64,000 nt of DNA from the NCBI GenBank assembly GCA_963920765.1, contig OY987242.1, positions 1,800,501 through 1,864,500 of the forward strand, in the 5' to 3' direction. The position numbers and the translations under genes are program-made. This document shows positions 33,837 to 45,189 of this stretch, in pieces. Source of the stretch: Ulota crispa (lineage: Eukaryota; Streptophyta; Bryopsida; Orthotrichales; Orthotrichaceae). The notes under the pieces are model-generated. The model ran no database searches. It saw only the letters and a program-made list of their open reading frames with translations, and was not told where the DNA came from. Numbering within the stretch: the first letter of the stretch is position 1; every line of letters begins with the position of its first letter.

Positions 33837-34009
33837 ACCACATTAGAAGGTATCAGATTCTGTCAGAGCCACTAAGATTTTTTCCCTTGTAAATTCCTCA
33901 TCTCAGATGAGGACATGTGTACTAAAAAAAATGCTACAAGCTCAGTTTGAGGTGATCACCTCAAAGTCCCAAAATATACTCTTTTTCCCAATTTATTGAA
34001 TATGGTGTT

Positions 34010-34677
34010 TTAGCTTAAAACTGATAAGATCTTTCACAAAAAAACAAACCGTGGAATATTACATATATATATATATGAAATACCATGTGCAATCCAATGA
34101 ATAACAAGTTGAGAATGGGAAAGGGAAACGCCGTATTTTAACCAATGAAGCCCAAACTCTTCCTCAAACACTGAGCGGAAACATAAATCACGTACAGTAA
34201 ACTGGCAGGGATACCTATGTACCAACCTACCATGCAAAGGCTAAAGGCTAAAGGGTCCCGCTATTGCCGGGCTCTTGAAAAGATGCAAACGTGGGAACGA
34301 GGTTCACTAATTGTAGTGACAATAGTATTGTTTTCAAGACGTATATAATTTCAGATAACTAGCAAGGGTAGAGCAATGTATTGTACAGCCCCGCGTATAG
34401 AGGTCCCTCTTGGTGTCTTCAAAAAGTAGAATAATGGAAAGGAAATGTAAGCGAGGAAGTCATGATGAAGGCCTCAATGCAAGTAGATGAAATAAATGTA
34501 TGATAGTGTAGTTGAATTCCCATATGGCAGTGGGTGACTTTCTGGGGGAGGCAAAACTGAAGAGACAGACCGACCACACCGCAAAGGAACTTAGCTACGG
34601 CTCCATTGTCGGCGTTAATGATAGACCCAACAAGCCTACTACCACCATGGCTTTGGCTCTTCTCTGGCATGCCGGCC
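34010..34677. other. Spacer before the retrotransposon, nothing recognised
   Basis: No gene is seen. A short (TA)n lies near 34063-34075. Confidence 0.4.
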
Positions 34678-34984
34678 TGTGAGAAGCAAGCTTTGAGAGC
34701 CCTTTACTACCAGATACAGTGAAGAATTTGACAAAGGCTGTCTAGGATGCCTGCTAGTTATCTACATGGTATGCTAAGTCTGATCATTGTGTGTCTAAAG
34801 AAAGAATGTAAGACTATGGGTTAACAGCTTGTGAACTAGGAAAGCTTAGTGAGTCATCGGAGTTTGCCATGCTGAAGTGCTTGTAAGGGAATTAGAAAGC
34901 GATCTTGAACTTTGTGTGCTTTGCTGATTGCTGTAAGTCAAAGGTAGCCACCGAGAACATCCTTATGGGCATCAGCCCATCACA
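34678..34984 (-). repeat. 3' LTR of the chromovirus (307 bp)
   Basis: Plus-strand ends are TGTGAGAAG and CCCATCACA, so the LTR has TG...CA ends. By hand I count 18 substitutions and no indels against the LTR at 42323-42629 (about 94% identity). Sixteen of the 18 are transitions. Confidence 0.92.
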
Positions 34985-35001
34985 TTATCCCCCCCCTTTA
35001 G
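34985..35001 (-). other. Polypurine tract of the chromovirus
   Basis: On the minus strand the sequence is TAAAGGGGGGGGATAA, directly before the 3' LTR. This is the expected primer position for plus-strand DNA synthesis. Confidence 0.8.
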
Positions 35002-35084
35002 GGTGCTGTACTAGTGCGACAAAAATTTGGGTGTAGTTCCCTAGCTTCATCATGAAAAGGGGCAGAGTATTGTTCCCATCGATC

Positions 35085-35530
35085 CAAAGCTGCTGTTTCT
35101 TGGAGGTTCTCTTCTGGTTCCCATGTTGGCAAGGCATAAGCAAACCATTTTACCTCAAAGTATTGTCTGTGGCCTCTGCCTCATCTTTGCCATTGTTCCG
35201 CCAAAATTTCTTCAATGCAAAGTTCATTATGTCCATCGACCTGGACTGGCAGTGGTTGTTCGTCATTAATAATTTGACTTGGAAGAGGGTCCGTGGCTTC
35301 TAGTCGGAGCCGATCTACATGAAAGACATTATGAGATCATAAGGGGGGTGTTGAGCCGTACCAAATGTTTGTCTATGATCTCTGTAATTGTGTATTTTGT
35401 TGCTTTCTAGTCTAGTTTTTTACTTTGTCTGCCAGTCGAGAATTGATATCCTAACTTGAGCCAAACTTTGTCGCCAACTGGGTCTTGCGTGGCTTCTCTC
35501 TTGTGACGGTTGGCTTGTCATTCTTGTTCC
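35085..35530 (-). pseudogene. Chromodomain and GPY/F-like end of integrase (remnant)
   Basis: Minus-strand translation gives GDKVWLKLGYQFSTG (about 35440-35490), typical of the integrase C-terminal GPY/F region. Further on, FHVDRLRLEATDPLP leads to ELCIEEILAEQWQR, a stop, then GRGHRQYFEVKWFAYALPTWEPEENL. That pattern is a chromodomain, which in chromoviruses guides integration to marked chromatin. An in-frame TGA splits it. Confidence 0.8.
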
Positions 35531-35637
35531 TGCTGGGATTCAGCCATTGCTGCCAGCGCTAGTTCAACTACTGTACGGAGTTTTTCCACGATTGCTTCTG
35601 CTTTTTCTCGTTTGGTTCTGGCATATCAACTGCTTGG

Positions 35638-35878
35638 CTATGCAGGTCCTTGTAGTATTTCTAGTTGAACACAATCCACATTGTATCCGTGCTGCAGGAA
35701 GACAGGGCTAACTCCCGAAGATGTGGCATCTCGTCCTCTTATTGCAATTTGTGCCATTGGACAGAGAGTTGCCCAGTCATTCTGGCTCCAATTGATATAT
35801 GGTCTAAAGTATGTTTCAACAATCACGTTCATCCTTTCCGTCAAGCCATCAGTTTGGAGGTGAAAGGCTGTGAACACT
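35638..35878 (-). pseudogene. Integrase catalytic core, distal part (remnant)
   Basis: Minus-strand frame with FTAFHLQTDGLTERMNVIVE, the conserved region that includes the third acidic residue (Glu of DDE). It continues with YFRPYINWSQNDWATLCPMAQIA as in Ty3 integrases. It is separated from the proximal part (38086-38547) by 2.2 kb of foreign DNA. Confidence 0.85.
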
Positions 35879-38085
35879 ACTTTTTGAATTTATGTTTGCA
35901 TTTGAATTTTGAGTGTGAATGGTTCTATAATGCATTTGGGTTCAAAAGTATAGTGTAAAGTGTATGTGGTTTTTGAAGCAATTGGATAACAGGCTATATA
36001 CAATTAGAAGTTGCATAGCCAAAAGTTAGTTATAGAAATGAAGAGACTTTCTTTCAGTATATAGGCTACGGATTTCTTGATGTTTCTTTGGAGCAAAAAT
36101 TAGAGTCTGTCTTCCCTTGTGGTGTTTTCTTTGTTTTCTTTGTATTCAATTTTATGCTTTATAATATGTATGCGCCCAATCTTACCAATTGAGGAAGGCA
36201 ATATTCTCTTTATGTTTGATTATCCCAGCTTGCATGAAGCAAGGCCAATGTTGTTTGAGTAATCTGATTTATTTATGCTTTGATTGATTGAAGCATTTGT
36301 TGAAAATTGATGTGATTGTACTGAACTTTGATTAAAGGCGATGGCCAATTGTAACTCAATGAGCGAGTATACCAAATTATAGCCCAAGTGTAGTTGTTTA
36401 ATTGTAGCTTGAGAGAGGTGAGGCAATAGTCTGAAGTAGATAATTTTTATTTGTATTTGAGGCATTGCCTGATTTAACTCAATGAATGAGTGTGATTGAT
36501 TATAGCAAGAGAGTTTATTTGAGAAACCTAAGAGAGGTATCTGAGGCTAGGATTTGATTTAATATCCTCATTCATAAAAGCATAGGCTATAGCCTGAGCA
36601 AGGGTGATTAACTTGCAGAGCTTTAAGGCAATGGCCGTGTCTCAATATTTATTTATAGAAGTTGAGGCTATAACCAGAGAAAGAGTAACTAAGTGATTGA
36701 GAGCTTGGGGTAATAGCCAATTGCATATTTAGTGATTGAGTAGAAATTAGCAGAACATAGCCGGAGTTGTTATAGAAATTTTACTTGTGAAAGAAAAGGC
36801 TATGATCCAAAATGTATGTCCATGTTGTGGAAGTTAAGACTATTACCATTGACGGTGTCTCAGTGATTGAGAGCAAAAGGCTATAGTCAGACCATATTTG
36901 AAAGTTTATTCCTTGTTGTAACAAGATGCAATTTTTAATTGATTATAGCCAAGGCAATTAGCAAGAGAGATTATACTTGAGAAAGTATCCAAACTTTTGC
37001 CAGTTCATTAACAAAGATTATGCAAGTGTTTTCAAATTAGAGCAATGCTGAAGGCAATTGACATAACCCTAATTGTAACACTCAAAATATAAAATAATTT
37101 AAGAAGTGAAAATTATGCTTTTGAGAGAAGTAGTTGTTAATTATAATTGAAGTTATGAGGTTATAGCCCGAATAGTTAAATCTAAGAGAAAGGCTATGAA
37201 CTGATTGATGTGATGCTTAAATAAGAAGATGATGGCCATGATCTGAGGAGGATACTCTGCATGAGCTTTTTACAAATGGAGCGAGGAGACATGCTATGGC
37301 CAAAGCATGAAGCAAAAGACTATAGTTAAGTACAAGTTCCTAAACATTGCATGATATTGCAGAAAGGAAAGCAGATGGCAATTGACAAATGATGTGTTTA
37401 TTTATAGAGTGAATACATCATAGTTTTTGTGATAGAAACTAAATAGGCTATTGACTGAATGATAGAATGATGATGATTATGATTATGGAAAAACTGTGGA
37501 TCATTTAACCATGCAAATAATTAATTCTTTGCTCAATCCTTTCTGAACTAGGCCAGAGATGTGCTAAAAGCAAAAAAAGGTTAAAAATAGAAATTAATTC
37601 AATTTGCTTTGAATGGTTATTGATTACAAAAGACTGACGCATGGTTTTTGACAGACAATTACTGCCAGACTATTGTCACATTGTGATGTTGATAACATAC
37701 AATAACAAGACTACAGCCTCGGACTATTTGGCTATTGATTGTGACTATGGCCAATGACTATTGCATGTGTTGTTTGATGCATGTTAATTCCCTTAATCCC
37801 ATTTTTTAATTCTTTGATAGAATTACGGCATTTGCATGGGATTGCATTCATATTTAATGGACTGATTTTTAGTTACTAAAATTCATACACTAGATGTATA
37901 CACAAACTATTTTCAATTGGATAAACCTTCATCATAACATTATCTTTACATTTTCTAAATTGAACGACATTTACCTTACATTTGACCTTAGATCCTATAA
38001 CTTTAGCTATTTTAAACTTTCCCTGAACAAATTTGGTATTAGCTTGTCCTTGTGTTTTGTGAAGCTAGTCCCCAAATTATTACTA
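35879..38085. mobile_element. 2.2-kb insert in integrase with GGCTATAGCC-like motifs
   Basis: The insert lies between LCEILK... and FTAFHLQTDG of the integrase. It has very low GC and no recognisable gene. From about 35985 to 37760 it repeats variants of GGCTATAGCC (AGGCTATAGCCTGA, GAGGCTATAACCAGA, AAGGCTATAGTCAGA, GATGGCCATGATCTGA) every few tens of bases. The ends show no clear inverted repeats or LTRs, so the element class is unknown. It may be a decayed satellite-bearing element. Confidence 0.55.
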
Positions 38086-38547
38086 CAAAGGCAATTGATA
38101 ATTGTCTGTTGATTTTAAAATCTCACATAGTCGCTCCCACATGATGCTTAGAAATTGCGTTCCTCTGTCAGAGACTATGGCGTCTAGGAGCCAATGTTGT
38201 GCTACAACATTTCCTATGAAAGCCCAAGCCACAATGTTGACATCCATATTTAGTAAAGGGACCAAAGCAATATCTTTGCTTAATCGGTCCATGATAACCA
38301 TAAGAATCGTGTTTCCTTTGCTTTCTGGTAAACCCTCAACAAAGTCCATGGACAATTCTTTCAAGATGCGTTTTGGTACTGGCAAAGGTTTTAAAAACCC
38401 ATATAATCCATCCCGCCAAGGTTTACTTCTCCTACAAGCATCACAATTTTGCAAATAGCGACGGACATCCGCTAACATCTTAGGCCAAAAATAATCTCTC
38501 ATCAAAAGTCTGTAAGTTACTTGTCGTCCTAGGTGTCCAGCGACCAA
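38086..38547 (-). pseudogene. Integrase zinc-binding and core domain (remnant)
   Basis: The minus-strand frame carries GHLGRQVTYRLLMRDYFWPK, NCDACRR (HHCC zinc domain), then LSMDFVEGLPES with the first catalytic Asp and VSDRGTQF with the second. It ends at LCEILK, where the 2.2-kb insert begins. The frame is open over 150 codons. Confidence 0.9.
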
Positions 38548-38601
38548 TGAGGTGTGAATCTCATGAATTAATCTAGTACGTAGTGGTTCAAATTCTGATA
38601 C

Positions 38602-39735
38602 TCATTTTTGGCCTTGATATTGCAAAATATTGTTTTGATCCAGAGAACGTTCAGAAATCGATGCTTTGATTTTTAAATGAGCCGGGAATCGTCGATCACC
38701 ATTTTTGACACTCTGAGACAATTGTTGATAAGCTTTGCCTAATAGAGCAACATCCAGCCATAGTTGTTCAAGCTCATTTGTACTGTCAGCATTTGGCCCT
38801 TGATTCCGGATGTTACTTGCTCTTTGCAAAGTCCCCTGATCTTGAGCTGGAGCGGCAGTTATTCCAACTTCTTGTGCCAACAAAATCATCGCCGATGGTT
38901 CATCCTCACCGTTCACTGATTCTACCTCTATTTGCATGGTGGGTTTCAGTAGCTGCAGGCATCGATGCTGAATGTAGGGTCATCTTCTCTATTCGGCCAG
39001 TCTTGTTCTCTCTGGGACAGTGCATTGGCATGCTCATTTTGTCTCCTAGGCCGATAAGAAATTTTGAGATTATAGCGACCTAGTATTAAGGACCTATGCA
39101 TTTGCCTCTTGTTCAGTATGTGAGGCTTTGTAAAATATTCCAAGTTCTTATGATCAGTCACAACTTGGAATTTTTTTACAAAACTTAATTCGAAATCCCA
39201 TTCCTATAGGCAGCGGATCATTGCTAGCAATTCCTTGTCATGGATTTTGTAGTTACACTCATGAGGGTTGATTTTTAAAAAACATTAAGCTCAAGGCCAA
39301 AGTAGTTCCTTGTTGTCATATTGCGATAGTACCCCTCCAACAGCATATCCTGAGGAGTCTGTTTCCACAACTGTTTCCCGATCTGGGTCAAAACTAGCCA
39401 GCACAAGCTCAGTGGTGAATAATTCTTTTAACTTTTTGAAAGCCTTTTGCTTAGTCTTAGTCCATCGCCAGGTAACATTCCCCATAAGATAAGTAAGAGA
39501 GGCTGCAATGTTTGAAAATTGCCTTATAAACTGTCGATAATAATTGGCGAACCCTAAGAAGCTTCGAACCCCTTTTACAGTAGTAGGGGCTTTCCATTCC
39601 TTGATAGCCCTAACTTTCTCAGGGTCCATCTGCATGCCTATACTAGCCTTGATATTGAATCCCGAATACCTAGTTGTCTTAACTTCAAAGTCGCATTCTT
39701 TTATATCTAAGTATAATCCTGCAGCTTGAAGTTTG
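38602..39735 (-). pseudogene. RNase H and tether region of pol (remnant)
   Basis: The frame at 39291-39635 holds the end of RT (PEKVRAIKEWKAPTTVKGVR, FLGFANYYRQFI) and the start of RNase H (ETDSSGYAVGGVLSQ). It is followed by TDHKNLEYFTKPHILNKRQM and the SYRPRRQNEHANALSQR pattern at 38946-39161, where family members read ADALSR. The tether to integrase fills 38602-38937. Frames are separated by stops and shifts. Confidence 0.88.
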
Positions 39736-39739
39736 TCTA

Positions 39740-40290
39740 GTACAAGATTTACGTTGTGTCAATGATTGTGGAGGGATCTTGGTGAGTAGATAAGAAAGTC
39801 GTTGAGGTATGTCAAACAAAACTTGTCCAAGTACTTTTGTAGTATCCAATTGATATATCTTTGGAAGGTGCTCGGAGAGTTAGCTAGGCCAAAAAGAGTC
39901 ACCATCCATTCGTAGAGTCCAAATCAAGTACGGAAAGCTGTCTTCCACTCGTCCCCTGCTGCAACCCAAATCTTGTGAAAGGCAGCTGTGACATCAAGTT
40001 TGGTAAGCCATTGAGCCTTACTAATTTGCGTTAAGGTTTTGTGAATCAATGGTAGTGGGTATCGGTCCTTCTTTGTGATCTTATTCAACACACAATAATC
40101 GACACTGAATTTCAATCCTCTTCCGAGTTTCTTGACGAACAAGACAGGTGCAGCAGCAGCTAAATGGCTGACCCGGATGAACCCCTTATTGAGGAGTGAT
40201 GGGAGTTCCATGTGAAGGACTAGTAACTCCCCTCGTGTCATATTGTAAAGCGGCCCACACGGCGGATCCAATTCTCGGCCATCTTTTGTC
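39740..40290 (-). pseudogene. Reverse transcriptase palm and fingers (remnant)
   Basis: The frame at 39924-40271 contains LLNKGFIRVSHLAAAAPVLF, KKLGRGLKFSVDYCVLNKIT and KLDVTAAFHKIWV, all Ty3 RT blocks. Further on the minus strand reads [13 protein letters not shown] near 39785-39825, where the family has Y-L-D-D. The first catalytic Asp of the box is replaced by Asn, which would abolish activity. A TGA or shift separates the two parts. Confidence 0.88.
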
Positions 40291-40859
40291 TCTAGATCAA
40301 TCTTATGATCAATGCCATGACCACGTAGCGGTGGAAGTTCATTTGCTTACTGTATCAATCAGTCCTAAACGATGCCAGTAATGCCGTGGAAGTCGTGTCT
40401 TGGGATTGATTAATTTTTTTGGAGCTAGCGCCTTATCTATATCCGCCATTGAAGCCGCAAAAACCTTAACTGCGCCGCTTTGACTCCTCTTCACGTAGTG
40501 CAAATAGGCTTCGGCACTGATCTCTTGTAGCAGAGAGTTTGCCTTATCACTGCCTGTTTAAGGAGAAATCTTTTGATTAGGAGGTACTCTTCATTTACTT
40601 CTGACCTTAGTGCCGGAACTATGAATGTAGAGCAGTTTCTTTGCTAGAGCCAACTTGACGTTATTTTGGTTCATCCATCCTTTGCCAAGGATCAAGTTGT
40701 GTCCCATGGTATTTTGGAAAATATAGGCGAACCCAAACTCTTTATGCCCGTGAACATCAAAGCAAAATTTTGCAACTTGTTGGACAGGCGTATCTCTTCC
40801 ATTGATTCCTTGTATAAGTCAAGGCTTGATGTTGAAGTGCTCTAGTCTAACTTTGTTTG

Positions 40860-40935
40860 CAAAATGGGAGCTAACAAGAGAATAGCATAAACAACCACTA
40901 TCAATCAATGAGTCAGCAACGTTTATTTGATTAAC
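40860..40935 (-). pseudogene. Retropepsin-like protease motif (remnant)
   Basis: The minus strand reads ADSLIDSGCLCYSLVSSHFA. DSG is the active-site triad of aspartic retropepsins (usually DSGA or DTGA). The surrounding frame is broken. Confidence 0.6.
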
Positions 40936-41169
40936 AATCACATGTACTAACATAGGTGGCGCTATCATGAATTTCTTTCAAAATCCTTCCCACTTTACTT
41001 CTTTGACTAGATCTTGACATGGCTTCTGCTCGCAACTATGAGCAAAAGCTAGTCGTTTTTTGACTCTGATTTGGAATGCACTTCAGCTTGTGTTTTAACT
41101 ACTACAGGTTCCATATGAGCTTGACTCACAAATACTCATTCATTTGAACAATGTCGAGCTGCTCAATAT

Positions 41170-42255
41170 GAACATGCACAATGAAATGTCTGGCGGTGCC
41201 GCACCTTAAGCAACACTTCTCCTTCCTCCTTTTATTGACTTCCTCTTGGTTCACCCACTTAGCTCGCTTACCACAACGGTTGTTGATGTCTACAGTGCTC
41301 ACCCGTGTGGGCTTCTAGTCCATGGGGTCTTCAGTCAAAATTGCTATTGGTGCCGTCGATGAGCCGACCCGTCCTCGTCCCAAAGCTTGAAGGCCTGCTC
41401 AAAAGTGAGCGTCCGAAACACCCACAACTTTGTTTACAAACCGCTCAAAGGGTAGATCTTGCAATATAAAGACAATGAACTTTTGGAGATCAATATGTAG
41501 ACCGCGTGTAAACATCGCCTTTCTAACGAAGTCTCCAAGCTCAGCCCCTGCTAAGAGGACATGCTTATTGAAATCCGCATAGAAGTCTCTAACTGAACAC
41601 CTTCCTTCTCTCATGCCTTGCAGTTTATTGAGGGCCCTTTCACGCTGGTGGGGTCCTCAAATTGGTTGTTCAAAAATTCCCATAATCTCTCAGCAGTAAC
41701 ATTGAACTCCATGTCTAACCATGGTTGGATTACAAGTGCCACCTTCCCTGTGAGCCGAGAAAAAATGTATCCCACCCTCAGCCTTTTGGTGGTGTATTGG
41801 TCAGCATTGTATTCCATCTTGTCTCCCATTTGTCATTGAAACAGAGTGTACGTAGTTCTGTCTCCTTCAAACATTTTTGGGTCTAGAAATTGTAATCGTT
41901 TTTGCTACATTACAGGTTCCGATTCGTGCGTTGTTTGTTGACGTTGCAAAGCTGCTAGCTTGCTCTTAAGACGTTCTATCTCTAGCTCTCCCTGGAGCTG
42001 CCGTATTTCAGGCCACTCGCTCTAGATCTCTGGGCCGTGGTTAATGCCGTCCACGTCTGCGTGGGGGAACGCAGCACTTGCTCGCTCATCATTCCTACCA
42101 CTTGCTATCTTGATTGCTACTGCTTGTAGTGTTGTCTCCATCTGCTCATGGGATAGGCCTTGCTCCCGCAAGTGCCTCCTCAGCTCTGACTCGACATGCT
42201 CCTTGGAGTTGCCACTGGCTGATAAGCTAGAGGTAGTCTTAGCCAAGGTCACCAC
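41170..42255 (-). pseudogene. Gag remnant with degenerate zinc knuckle
   Basis: Three minus-strand frames follow one another. One is a charged N-terminal part (42022-42255, HVESELRRHLREQGLSHEQM). The next is a capsid-like part (41611-41829, RLTGKVALVIQPWL, LWEFLNNQFEDPT). The third continues shifted (41399-41614, GRCSVRDFYADFNKHVLLAG). Near 41190-41235 CCLRCGTARHFIVHV resembles a CCHC knuckle with the last Cys lost. The order matches Ty3 gag. Confidence 0.7.
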
Positions 42256-42322
42256 TAGCTATTGCTGTTTGTCCATTCTCTCAATAGTTCAATGTTTTGC
42301 AAATTGTAAGGTCAAATTCTAA

Positions 42323-42629
42323 TGTGAGAGGCAAGCTCTAAGAGCCCTTTACTACTAGATACGGTGAAGAATTTGACAAAGGCTATCTAGGATGCCTGCT
42401 AGTTATCTACATGGTGTGCTAAGTCTGATCTTCGTGTGTCTAAAGAAAGAATGTAAGACTATGAGTTCACAGCTTGTGAACTAGGAAAGCTTAGTGAGTC
42501 ATTGGAGTTTGCCATACTAAAGTGCTCGTAAGGGAATTAGAAAGCGATCTTGAACTTTGTGTGCTTTGCTAATTGCTGTAAGTCAAAGGTAGCCACCAAG
42601 AACATCCTTATGGACATCAGCCCATCACA
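42323..42629 (-). repeat. 5' LTR of the chromovirus (307 bp)
   Basis: Plus-strand ends TGTGAGAGG and CCCATCACA; it has the same length as the 3' LTR. It would carry the promoter for the element on the minus strand. A protein-like frame across it is chance. Confidence 0.92.
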
Positions 42630-43519
42630 CAACCATTCTACAATAGGCTTTCTCCTCACCAAGGCTTCAAGCCTCCACCACTCCAGCAGTCTAGTGCCTG
42701 CCTGCCTTGCTGTCCTTTCCTGATACTCAACTCCTTGCAACTTGGACGGTCATTTCAACATTCTTGTTACAAGTTTTCAACTTCCCTCGCCCCTCTACCT
42801 TCAGAGTCAAGTTTCCTAGTCTAGTAAATCATCCCACATTGACCGGTAAGGGACATGGGATAATAAGGTAGAAATACCATAAACAGTTACTCCCCCAATA
42901 ATGGCAAAGTAGACTATTCTAAAACCAACAAGAGTTGGTTTTGAAAAAGATTTCAAAAAGATGCTCTTTCCTCGCATTTGATTGATTCAAATTTGTTTTG
43001 GAACAAGATTCTAGAGGTAGCCGTTTATGGTGCACCTATGAAACAAGAATCGGTTGAAACCTTAAATCCACATTTATATAGCATAAAATATTCATTCTTC
43101 TTCTTTTTTTCTTTTTTTTTCACTCTCCTTTATCCTTGTTTCTCCAGAGATTGAGCTTAATTTCTCCAAAAATTCCCCATATCTTACAGGCTAAAGTGGC
43201 TTATTTTAACCGTTGATAGTATATCTACCTTAAGTCCTTGGGGTTCCTAGTTTGACTTGTCCTGCAACAAAAATGGGTCACACCAAGTGCTGCTCTTGCA
43301 CTTTGGTCCTAAACACTCGTTCTGGGATTTCTCAAGGCAACCTTACGGGAATATGCTTTACTAGGAGTTTGGTCCAAGGCCTCATGTGCATTAATATCAT
43401 CCAACATGTTTGACCGTCCAAGCTTTGCTTTCAGCTAAAGTTTCAATCAACATCTTTATCATCCAAGTCCTTTGTATAAAGTCCATGACTCAGCCAGCTT
43501 GTGATTTGTTTATATTGTT
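42630..43519. other. Intergenic, nothing recognised
   Basis: AT-rich with a T-rich stretch near 43100-43125. No gene is seen. Confidence 0.4.
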
Positions 43520-44016
43520 TTAACCCCTAAAGCACTAAGCTCAAATTTCACCAAAATCGCTCCAAAACTGTCATGCCTAGTACAAGTACCAAATTTTATA
43601 AAAGAAAACTTTTTGGCAAATGTAGTCATAAGATTTTGTACTACACTAGTATCAAAAAATGTGAAAAAAATTCAAGAGTTTTCACCATGTAGATTGTTAG
43701 AAATTTGAGTTTGAATTGACAAAAAGTTGTTTCTTGTCTTTACAAAAATTTAGGCAACTGCACTTCACAAGGTCATATTTGAATGAAAACAACTTCAAAA
43801 CGGTTGTGATTTTTTGGATTTGTTCTTCAAAGCAAGTTGAGTACACACTTGAACATTTTCAAATCATTTAGGATTGTAAAACACATGGAAAAAAAATAGT
43901 AAGTAAAAAGAAGTAGAGAATAATTCAAACCACTAAATTGATAACAACTTAGTTATGGAAATGAAAAATTCCAATCCCAATGGTCGTAATGTTGTGATAA
44001 ATAATCTACATCTTTT

Positions 44017-44055
<39 letters not shown>

Positions 44056-44464
44056 TAGAATATTGAAAATTGAGTAAATTGATGGACTTCAAAGTTTGTT
44101 TTAGAGAAGAGAATCCATAATTGCCCGCAAACAAAATCTCCTCATAACTTCCATCTCATTGATCAAAGTGGAATGATTCAAAGCTTCCCAAATACATATA
44201 AATCTAAAGAACCAATTTCAAGAAACAAAATCAAAAAAATGAAACTTTTAAAGAAGTTTTTGGCTGCCCGCCAAGCAAAGAAAACTACATATCATGCAAG
44301 AACTTTTGAACCATGAAGTCAAAAGTTATGAAAAGTGTTGGGCCTTCAAGCTACTCCTTGGACACATCATGTGTGAAAATTTCAAAAAATAAAAATAAAA
44401 ACCCCATTGGTATTGAACTGCCCAAAATTGCTATGTTGCAAAAAAAGAGTGTTCAAGGCTCTAG
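43520..44464. mobile_element. TTAA-type element, copy E8 (about 945 bp), subfamily B
   Basis: Left TTAA-CCCCTAAAGCACTAAG. The interior is homologous to E10 (51442-52383) in the same orientation and to E12 inverted (TGCCTAGTACAAGTACCAAA, GATTGTTAGAAATTTGAG, TAACTTCCATCTCATTGATC). The right end (GTGTTCAAGGCTCTAG) has lost its TTAA where the small element at 44461 begins. A 36-T run lies at 44019-44054. Confidence 0.65.
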
Positions 44465-44541
44465 CCCCTCAATGCCCTAGCAGCAAAAAACTTGTTCCAT
44501 TCCCTGTGTATTCTATGATACTCGGGGCATTGAGGGATTAA
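44461..44541. mobile_element. 81-bp mini-element with CCCCTCAATGCCC ends
   Basis: Starts CTAGCCCCTCAATGCCC and ends GGGGCATTGAGGGATTAA. The inverted ends resemble the TTAA family, and the TTAA at 44538-44541 is kept on the right. Confidence 0.5.
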
Positions 44542-44615
44542 GGGTAACAGCGTCTCATTGTCCTTCTATAGTTGGTCAATTAGATAATTTGATAAGGGAT
44601 ATTTAGATGAATCTT

Positions 44616-44710
44616 TTAACCCTTAAAAGACAAGGAGGCCAAAAAACGTCTGCAGAAAATACTTGCGGTGCGACTATTCCACGGTAACCAGCCTGTCCTT
44701 TAAGGGTTAA
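44616..44710. mobile_element. 95-bp TTAA mini-element, copy 1
   Basis: TTAA-CCCTTAAAAGACAAGG at the left, GCCTGTCCTTTAAGGG-TTAA at the right. A copy of exactly the same length lies inverted at 58962-59056. It is too short to encode anything. Confidence 0.75.
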
Positions 44711-45189
44711 ATGCAAAACAATTATTCTAAATCAAATCTTTGTTGGTAACTTCATTTGAGTTTGTGTTTGTGTTCCCACTATCTTGCCTTGTGTTCTTGC
44801 CATGGAACTTGCTAGAGGTCTTGCACTCATGTCACTATACTAAGATCTGTATAAAACATTTTTTATTTAGTTGATTTAGATTTTCTAAGGGACTGTATAC
44901 GTTGTCATTTTTTCAACAATTGATTTTTTTGCTAATTCCAAATATAATTGACATCTGATGTATTTTTAATCATCTACTAGTATAGGAACCTGTCAATCCA
45001 ACTAGATATAAAATCATTTTAGGTCTAATTACGCAAAATATTTCTCCCACAAAAAAACAGTTCTTAATTTTTATCCACGCACTCTAATTTCAAACTTTAC
45101 CCAATATCCATGTAGTAAAATATTTGTTTTTGTTTAACAAACATTCCTTTGCAGTAAAACATTTTTGTTCTATACCCACAAAGTTTTTT
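44711..45189. other. Intergenic, nothing recognised
   Basis: AT-rich spacer that grades into the T-rich minisatellite that follows. Confidence 0.4.

Larger units (their letters stand above)
32371..34009. mobile_element. MITE with perfect 31-bp inverted ends, hosting E7
   Basis: Positions 32371-32401 and 33979-34009 are perfect inverted repeats of 31 bp beginning AACACCATATTCAATAAA. Without the nested E7 element the body is about 430 bp. Relatives with similar ends are at 58382-58660 and 63474-63822. A clear target duplication was not resolved. Confidence 0.75.
34678..42629 (-). mobile_element. Degraded Ty3/gypsy chromovirus LTR retrotransposon
   Basis: The element is about 8 kb and reads on the minus strand. 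It has 307-bp LTRs at both ends, a polypurine tract next to the 3' LTR, and the order gag, protease, RT, RNase H, integrase, chromodomain. The integrase-before-chromodomain order and the chromodomain itself place it among the chromoviruses. Frames are broken by stops and frameshifts throughout, so it is not autonomous. A 2.2-kb insert splits integrase. The 5-bp flanks (CGGCC on the left, CAACC on the right) do not match well, so the target duplication is lost or the ends are slightly off. No standard Met-tRNA primer site is visible after the 5' LTR. Confidence 0.92.

Noticed and set aside
35638..42255. Treating each pol and gag frame as a separate functional gene
   Set aside because: They are colinear pieces of one retrotransposon with stops, shifts and a lost catalytic residue.
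42537..42740. 67-codon minus-strand frame as a gene
   Set aside because: It starts outside and ends inside the 5' LTR and shows no conserved sequence.
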